Shown here piece after piece: positions 58,669-64,000 of a stretch of 64,000 nucleotides of DNA; the first letter of the stretch is position 1, and every line of letters starts with the position of its first letter. The DNA lies in the NCBI GenBank assembly GCA_004154925.1, contig QJNS01000248.1:48723-112722 (forward strand), read 5' to 3'. A program made the position numbers and the translations under genes. The DNA is from Monosporascus cannonballus. Taxonomy: Eukaryota > Ascomycota > Sordariomycetes > Xylariales. The notes below the pieces were generated by a model that searched no databases, was not told where the DNA came from, and saw nothing but the letters and a program-made list of their open reading frames with translations.

Positions 58669-61600
58669 ATGAAGATGAAGGACTTCCTTGCGAGGGTGGT
58701 GGCTGCCGCGCTCGCCATATCGCTACCCGTATGCCTGGAAGCAACCCCCACGCCCTCGGACATCGCCTCTTCTGCGTCGAGCCATGGCCATGCCATCCGC
58801 CAGACCGCGCAAACACCGTACCGCGTCCGCCTCTACAGCGCGAAGGCGCGCGACTTGGCGGAGCCGGACTATAGCACCTGGAAAGTGACGGATGGGCCAT
58901 CGAGTAACACCACCATTGGCCCTCTCTCCCTCTCCCTTAGCCCCTCTGATGGCGCGACCCTGACTGGCGGCGAGTACAAGGTATCGTACCGGCGATTCGT
59001 GGCCTCGCTCGGGGAGCGGGTCGTCGGCCAGGGCGTGACGACGAACGAAGACAACGGCAGCGGTTCCTCGATCACGCTGTCCATCTCCGGCCTGGACGCG
59101 GGCGAGCATAGCTTACTCGCGTGGCATAACACTTGGCACAACCTCCAGTCGCTTTCCAGTCTGGATATCGCGGTTGACGGATCCACCGTCGCCACGGACG
59201 TCGCGCAGTCTGTCCGCGTGGACAACATATGGGAGACAGCTTCTTCGTACGTCAAGTTCGAGGTCGATGGGCCTAGCCAGGAAGTTCAGGTGACGTACAA
59301 GCCCACTGCCGACGATGGTCTCGTCTACATCAATGGTTTCGAGATCGACACTCCCGGCCTAGGCCAACAGATCACCTTCCCGACTCCCCATCATAGAGAT
59401 GAGCGGATCCAGCTCAGAGGGGGTGATAGCACTACCGCGTCGTGGAACGGCCCCTCTGGCTTGGAAGGTGTGACGTATGATGTGTATCTGGGCACCACTG
59501 CTGACAATCTCACTGTTGTCACCCAAGGTTTAACGGAAACGAGCGTTGAGCTGACAGGTCTAAACACCTTCGACATGTACTACTGGCGCGTGGATGTGGT
59601 CGCCAACGGTACAACTTATGTGGGCCGTACGTTCTTTTTCAGGGCCGCGCAACTTGCTTTTCCAGGTGCTGAAGGTTATGGGTAAGTCTGTATCTTTATT
59701 ATTCGAATAATGGTCAACCTTTATTATATGTTATTAGGGCACTCCGTAATATTATTAGCTAAGGCTTTATATTCGCTGCCAATTCTGGCTGCTGGATATG
59801 AAACTGAGAAGAATGCCTTAACCGCTAACAAACTGTTTTGTAAGTCGATTTGCGCGAGGCGGCCGCGGCGGGAAGGTGGTTAAGGTTACCAGCCTCGAGG
59901 ATACGACCGAACCAGGGACACTACGATATGCACTCACAGTCGCCACGGGTCCACGTATCGTCATCTTCGACGTAGGAGGCGTGATCACCACCAAGTCGCG
60001 GATGTCGGTCAACTCACAGTACATCACGATAGCAGGACAGACCGCGCCCGGAAAAGGCATCGCAGTGCAAGGAATGCCCCTCGGTCTCAGCGGCGCATCA
60101 GACGTCATCGTCCGGCACATGCGCGTGCGGCCGGGCAGGGTATCCGGCCAGACGATCGACGGCATGGGAATGCAGGGGTCGAACCACTGCATCTTCGACC
60201 GGTGCTCAATCGGATGGACCATCGACGAGGCCTTCTCGTCCAGGAGCGCGTACAACATCACCCTGCAGCGCACCATGATCTCGGAACCCCTGAATATCGC
60301 CGGCCACAAGAACTACCCCGAGGGCAGGAAGCACGGCTTTGCCGCCACCGTTGGCGGAGACGTCGGATCCTTCCATCACAACCTGATTGCGCATGCCGAA
60401 GGCCGGAGCTGGTCTATGGGAGGCGGCTTGGACAGCGCTGGCTTCTTTGCAGGGAGATTGGACTTGCGCAACAACGTCGTGTACAACTGGGGTACGATTT
60501 GATTTCAAATGGAACCAGTTCTAAGATGGAAAGTACTTGTACTGACAAGTTTTTTTTGCGGACAGGAAGTCGCGTAACCGACGGCGGCGCCAAAGAGGTC
60601 AACTTCGTGGGCAACTATTACCAACCAGGGCCTCAAAGCCGCCCAACATACGCTCTCAAGGCACAGGTGAGACCAATAACCAGACTTCCTTTAGGAGAAA
60701 TCCGGATAGCCGTAGGCTTTCATTATTTTGATTGAATGGTCACTAATGGCCATTGGCCAGACATGGATCATTCAATTCTGATATTTAGCTCCTGGACATT
60801 ATCAAGGGTGCTTCAACTATGTTCGGAGCCTTCCGGGTAACATGGGAGAAGGTCTTCGGCTAACATCTTGCGCCACTTCCAGTACGAAGACGGACTTCCA
60901 GGGAAACAACAGTATCACTGTGCGGGCAACTCTATGCCCGGTCACTTCGACCAAGATTCAGTCCAATATCCCGACGGTGACGGAACCGGAATTACCAAGA
61001 ACATCGCCTGTTTCGCCGACGTCACCATCGATCCGGCTCCAACGTATCAAAAGTTCTTCCCTGAACCGTGAGTACATACCACAGACTAATGATTCAAGAG
61101 TTCATTACTATCGCGTCTAGTGACTCGGCGACTGACCAACACCGACAGTTTCTTCGAAGCTTACGTGGAGACGCACACCTCGACGGAGGCATACAAGCTC
61201 GTCCTCTCCGACAGCGGCGCCTCGCAGCCGGTCAGGGACGACCACGACCGCCGGATCGTGCGCGAGACGCTGACCAACACCACGACGTACGTGGGCTCCG
61301 TCTCGGGCGAGAAGGGCCTCATCGACCACGAGGACGACGCGGGCGGGCTCGAGGACTTCCCCGCCGTCGTGCGCCCCGTAAGCTGGGACGCCGACGGCGA
61401 CGGCATCGCCGACTGGTGGGACGGGTCGACGGGCGGCGAGGGCTACACGCCCATCGAGGGCTACCTCAACTTCATGGCCGACCCGCACGCCTTCGTGGCC
61501 CCCTCGGGGACCGTCGAGATCGACCTCGCGGCCGAGCTAGCGGCCGGGTTCTCTGACAAGCCCGCGTTTGCCGTCTCGGGCGCCACGAAGGGGAAGGTGA

Positions 61601-61746
61601 CCGTTAGCGGCTCCGTCGCTACGTACGTCGCCGGTACCGAGGCGGGGATCGACCGCTTCGAGGTGGAAATCTCAGATGCTGAGGGCAGCTCGTACACGCG
61701 GAGCTTCGGCGTCGCCGTCTTCGGGGGCGCTGAGGATGTCCAGTGA
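58669..61746 (+). CDS. Secreted pectate lyase-like protein (PL1 type) with N-terminal accessory domains
   Basis: Extracellular polysaccharide lyase, likely on pectate. Five exons, 847 aa: 58669-59681, 59845-60491, 60566-60666, 60883-61067, 61149-61746; introns of 163, 74, 216 and 81 nt, phases fit, branch sites GCTAAC visible in the first and third. Starts with a clean signal peptide (MKMKDFLARVVAAALAISLP). Residues ~45-240 are a beta-rich region, then a fibronectin-III-like domain (~245-330, TYDVYLGTTADNLTV, YYWRVDVVANG). The catalytic helix begins at LAFPGAEGYG/RFARGGRGGK, the PL1 entry motif, with GTLRYAL, VIFDVGGVI, ITIAGQTAPGKGI, VIVRHMRVRPG and the NNVVYNWG end. A Ca-binding-like DADGDGIADWWD and a beta C-terminal domain follow. 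Intron 3 may hide an extra 48-nt exon (60789-60836). No neighbour in the pectin pathway. Confidence 0.9.
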
Positions 61747-62164
61747 TATGGGCGTATGTAAGCGCACAATACGTACATATAGGATCGAATAAGATCGTTT
61801 AATGTTAGAATAGGGGTAAATTACGCCCCACATCGCCCGCGTATATATGGGATGTGCAACCCCCCGGCCTCTAGGCGTGACACTTAGTATGGCCCTTTCC
61901 TACTCTTTGGCTTCAAATACTTTTTTTTACCTGAGCTATACTTTACCGCGCGCCTATCTGATTTTCTAGAACTCCAATGGGAAAATGGCTGTGCCGATGT
62001 TAAGGAAAAGGGCACCCCTAGGTAGGGTCTTCGGATAATTGTTATTCTTTTCCGGAGTCCTAAAGCCCTATATCAGTGGATCGCCTACAACAAGTGGGAT
62101 TAACGCTTCCTAGCTTCCTAAAAAGTTAATATAACTTTAAGAGCTGTGTATCTGCTCCCTAGTA
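61747..62164. other. Intergenic, AT-rich, nothing recognised
   Basis: Short spacer between the lyase and the MFS relic; TAGGTAGGG word at 62019-62027. Confidence 0.5.
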
Positions 62165-63383
62165 AGTGCGACAGCCGGAGTACGGAAATGGCTCGAATGA
62201 TATCATTGACAAGTCGCGAACATCTCATGACCCGAAGGAAGAATCGGGCATAAAAGCTCCTCCGGTTCAGCGTGAGGGCGACAGTGATGACTACGACGAA
62301 GTTTACTCGCACCAAGATCAGCGGAGAATCATTCGACGAGTGTAAGTGCGTATCTTGGAACCCTGGAACACAATCTTCTCGGCAGCCCTATGTAGAACCT
62401 CCAGTCAACACTACGAAATACTCTGCTTGTGTGGAGCTAATCCATCCTATAGGGGCTGACGGCTTGTCAGCGTACTCGCTTGCCTGTACATAATATCACT
62501 GGTGGACCGCATCAATATGTCAACCGCCGCGATCGCTGGTTTGAAGACTAACCTCGAACTTCCAGGGGGCACTCGCTACTCCATCATAATCCTCACCTTT
62601 TTCGTGGCATGCACTGTTTTCCAGCCACTTGGCACTGTTCTTACCAGAGAAATCGACTCCGAGTGGTATCTCAGTTCCATCACTTTTCTGCGGTCTTGAT
62701 TGAGTGAGTGTACGGCGAGATTCAAAAATGGAGACAAAAGGGATAAATAATAGAAAAATACTGAGACAATGCAATTTTGTCGTTCAATGGGTGCTAATAT
62801 TGAGATCAGTGTTTTTGAAGCTGGCTACTTCCCTGATGCAGTCTATCTGCTCGGCACCTGGTACACCCGGTTCGACATGCAAAAGCGTTATATGGTTTTC
62901 TACGGCGTCGACCGCGTAGCCAGTGCGCTTGGCGGCATCCTCGCCTATGGCCTTTCTCAGATGGATGGGCTGGCTAGCTTGCGCGGCTGGAGATGGATCT
63001 TCATTATCGAAGGCATCATCTCATGCCTTGTCGCTCTCATCTCGTGCGTTTTCCTCGTGCGCTTCCCAGAAGAAGCTGACAAGTCGTGGAAGTTCCCGAG
63101 CCAACAGGAACGCGACTTAATACTACGCCGTGTTAATCAAGATCAGGAAGACGCAATAACAGAGCCTTTCTCGTTTGATGCTTTCATTAAGCCTGCAGCC
63201 GACTTTAAAATTTGGGACTTTGCCTTTATATTCTTCTGCGTTACACCCGTCCGCTGCTCGATTAACTACCTTCTTCCCATCATCCTCCTCGGCATGGGCA
63301 AGCCTCGTATTCCCTTCTCTATGGATTCCTTCGATCCGACTCCATCCTCAGGCTTTAGAGTCACAGCGGCTCAGTGCCTCTGA
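62165..63383 (+). pseudogene. Truncated MFS transporter (anion:cation symporter / Dal5-Tna1 type)
   Basis: Remnant of a 12-helix transporter of the ACS family (allantoate/nicotinate type). A hydrophilic N-terminus without ATG (…DSDDYDEVYSHQDQRRIIRRV) ends at a GTAAGT donor (62342); after TCAG at 62470 the reading VLACLYIISLVDRINMSTAA…KTNLELPGGTRYSIIILTFF follows, missing a few conserved residues. The frame is then broken around 62699-62770 (TGA, TAA codons, about 25 conserved residues lost), and resumes with FEAGYFPDAVYLLGTWYTRF...GGILAYGLSQMDG, GWRWIFIIEGI and EPFSFDAFIKP. It stops at 63383 after helix 7, so helices 8-12 are missing. Breaks plus lost start argue for a dead copy next to AT-rich DNA. 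Confidence 0.75.
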
Positions 63384-63909
63384 CAGTTAAGCTGATCGGT
63401 AGATAAGGTAACACAGAGTGTGAGAAGTGATAATTGTCTTGCTAGAATTGAGCTGTAGCGAGTGGTGGCTAGGAAGCTCTCTATATACTGTGGGCGCGCC
63501 GGAATAAGGTTCTTCTGGGATGTTGGGAGCTTGATAACTAACATAGATTATCCCTATTCCACGACATACCCCCCACATAAGATAAAGGTATTCCCTTAAA
63601 TCTGTTTATCGTAATTTTTATAATCGTAATAAAAAATAACGCAATTAATTAATTTAATTAATTAAAAAAAGCCATATATATATTAAATATTCAGAAAAAA
63701 ATATTATTATTTTTTTCTTTTATTATTACCGTGATAATAGATATTATAATTATAAATTCACGTTTTGTATTTTAGGCGCTTACTTTTTTGTTAATATCGT
63801 ATAATAATTTTTTAAACGGTTAAAGTTAAGAAAATATAATTATAAGGGTAATATTTAATATAAAATTATTATTATTATTATTATGATTATGATTATTATG
63901 ATTATTATG

Positions 63910-64000
<91 letters not shown>
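63384..64000. repeat. AT-rich block ending in interrupted (ATT)n
   Basis: From about 63590 base composition drops to mostly A and T; from about 63865 to the window edge it is a trinucleotide tract of ATT units with a few ATG/ATTATG interruptions. No gene. It looks like the border of an AT-rich (RIP-type) isochore. Confidence 0.85.

Overview
The window is nuclear DNA of a filamentous ascomycete (Pezizomycotina, most likely a Sordariomycete). Genes have short introns (mostly 48-270 nt) with GTRNGY donors, CTRAY branch sites close to the acceptor and YAG acceptors. Orthologues of fungal housekeeping genes stand alone on both strands with no operon structure. Assignments rest on reading the sequence and on knowledge of the families; no database search was run.

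Layout. 0-1.2 kb: 3' part of a YAT-family amino acid permease (+). 1.2-3.3 kb: gene-free, with a 51-T run and a 51-G run abutting a 10-N gap. 3.3-6.2 kb: CLC chloride channel/transporter (-), divergent from a DUF1941/neurochondrin-like gene (7.0-9.2 kb, +). 10.2-12.1 kb: Slx8-like RING protein (-), divergent from mip1, the mitochondrial DNA polymerase (14.0-17.5 kb, +), for which I propose an upstream exon carrying the targeting peptide. 18.5-21.0 kb: unrecognised single-pass membrane protein (-). 21-24.7 kb: gene-poor, with a 27-bp minisatellite and a possible decayed gene. 24.7-25.5 kb: class I glutamine amidotransferase (-). 29.1-30.8 kb: Myb/SANT-like protein (+). 31.0-32.1 kb: Ap4A phosphorylase APA2 (-). 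32-36.6 kb: gene-poor. 36.6-37.6 kb: cytochrome c oxidase subunit COX4 (+). 37.6-41.3 kb: gene-free, pyrimidine-rich towards its end. 41.4-43.6 kb: unrecognised coiled-coil, basic protein (+). 45.2-46.1 kb: mitoribosomal bS6m (+). 48.1-50.6 kb: DCN1, the cullin neddylation factor (-), with a GC-AG intron and a 1.38-kb intron. 52.7-55.4 kb: sorting nexin MVP1 (-). 56.3-57.2 kb: mitoribosomal uL15m (-). 58.7-61.7 kb: large secreted PL1-type pectate lyase (+). 62.2-63.4 kb: truncated MFS transporter relic. 63.4-64.0 kb: very AT-rich DNA ending in a long (ATT)n tract.

Themes. Four nuclear genes for mitochondrial proteins lie here (mip1, COX4, bS6m, uL15m), plus two ubiquitin-like-pathway genes (Slx8-like, DCN1). 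They are interspersed with unrelated genes and look like ordinary dispersed housekeeping loci, not a cluster. I see no biosynthetic cluster, intact transposon, CRISPR array or convincing tRNA. The most unusual points are gene-structure ones: the alternative first-exon candidate inside DCN1, its GC-AG intron, the hidden mip1 presequence exon, a 36-nt intron, and the eroded repeats and relics in the gene-poor blocks.
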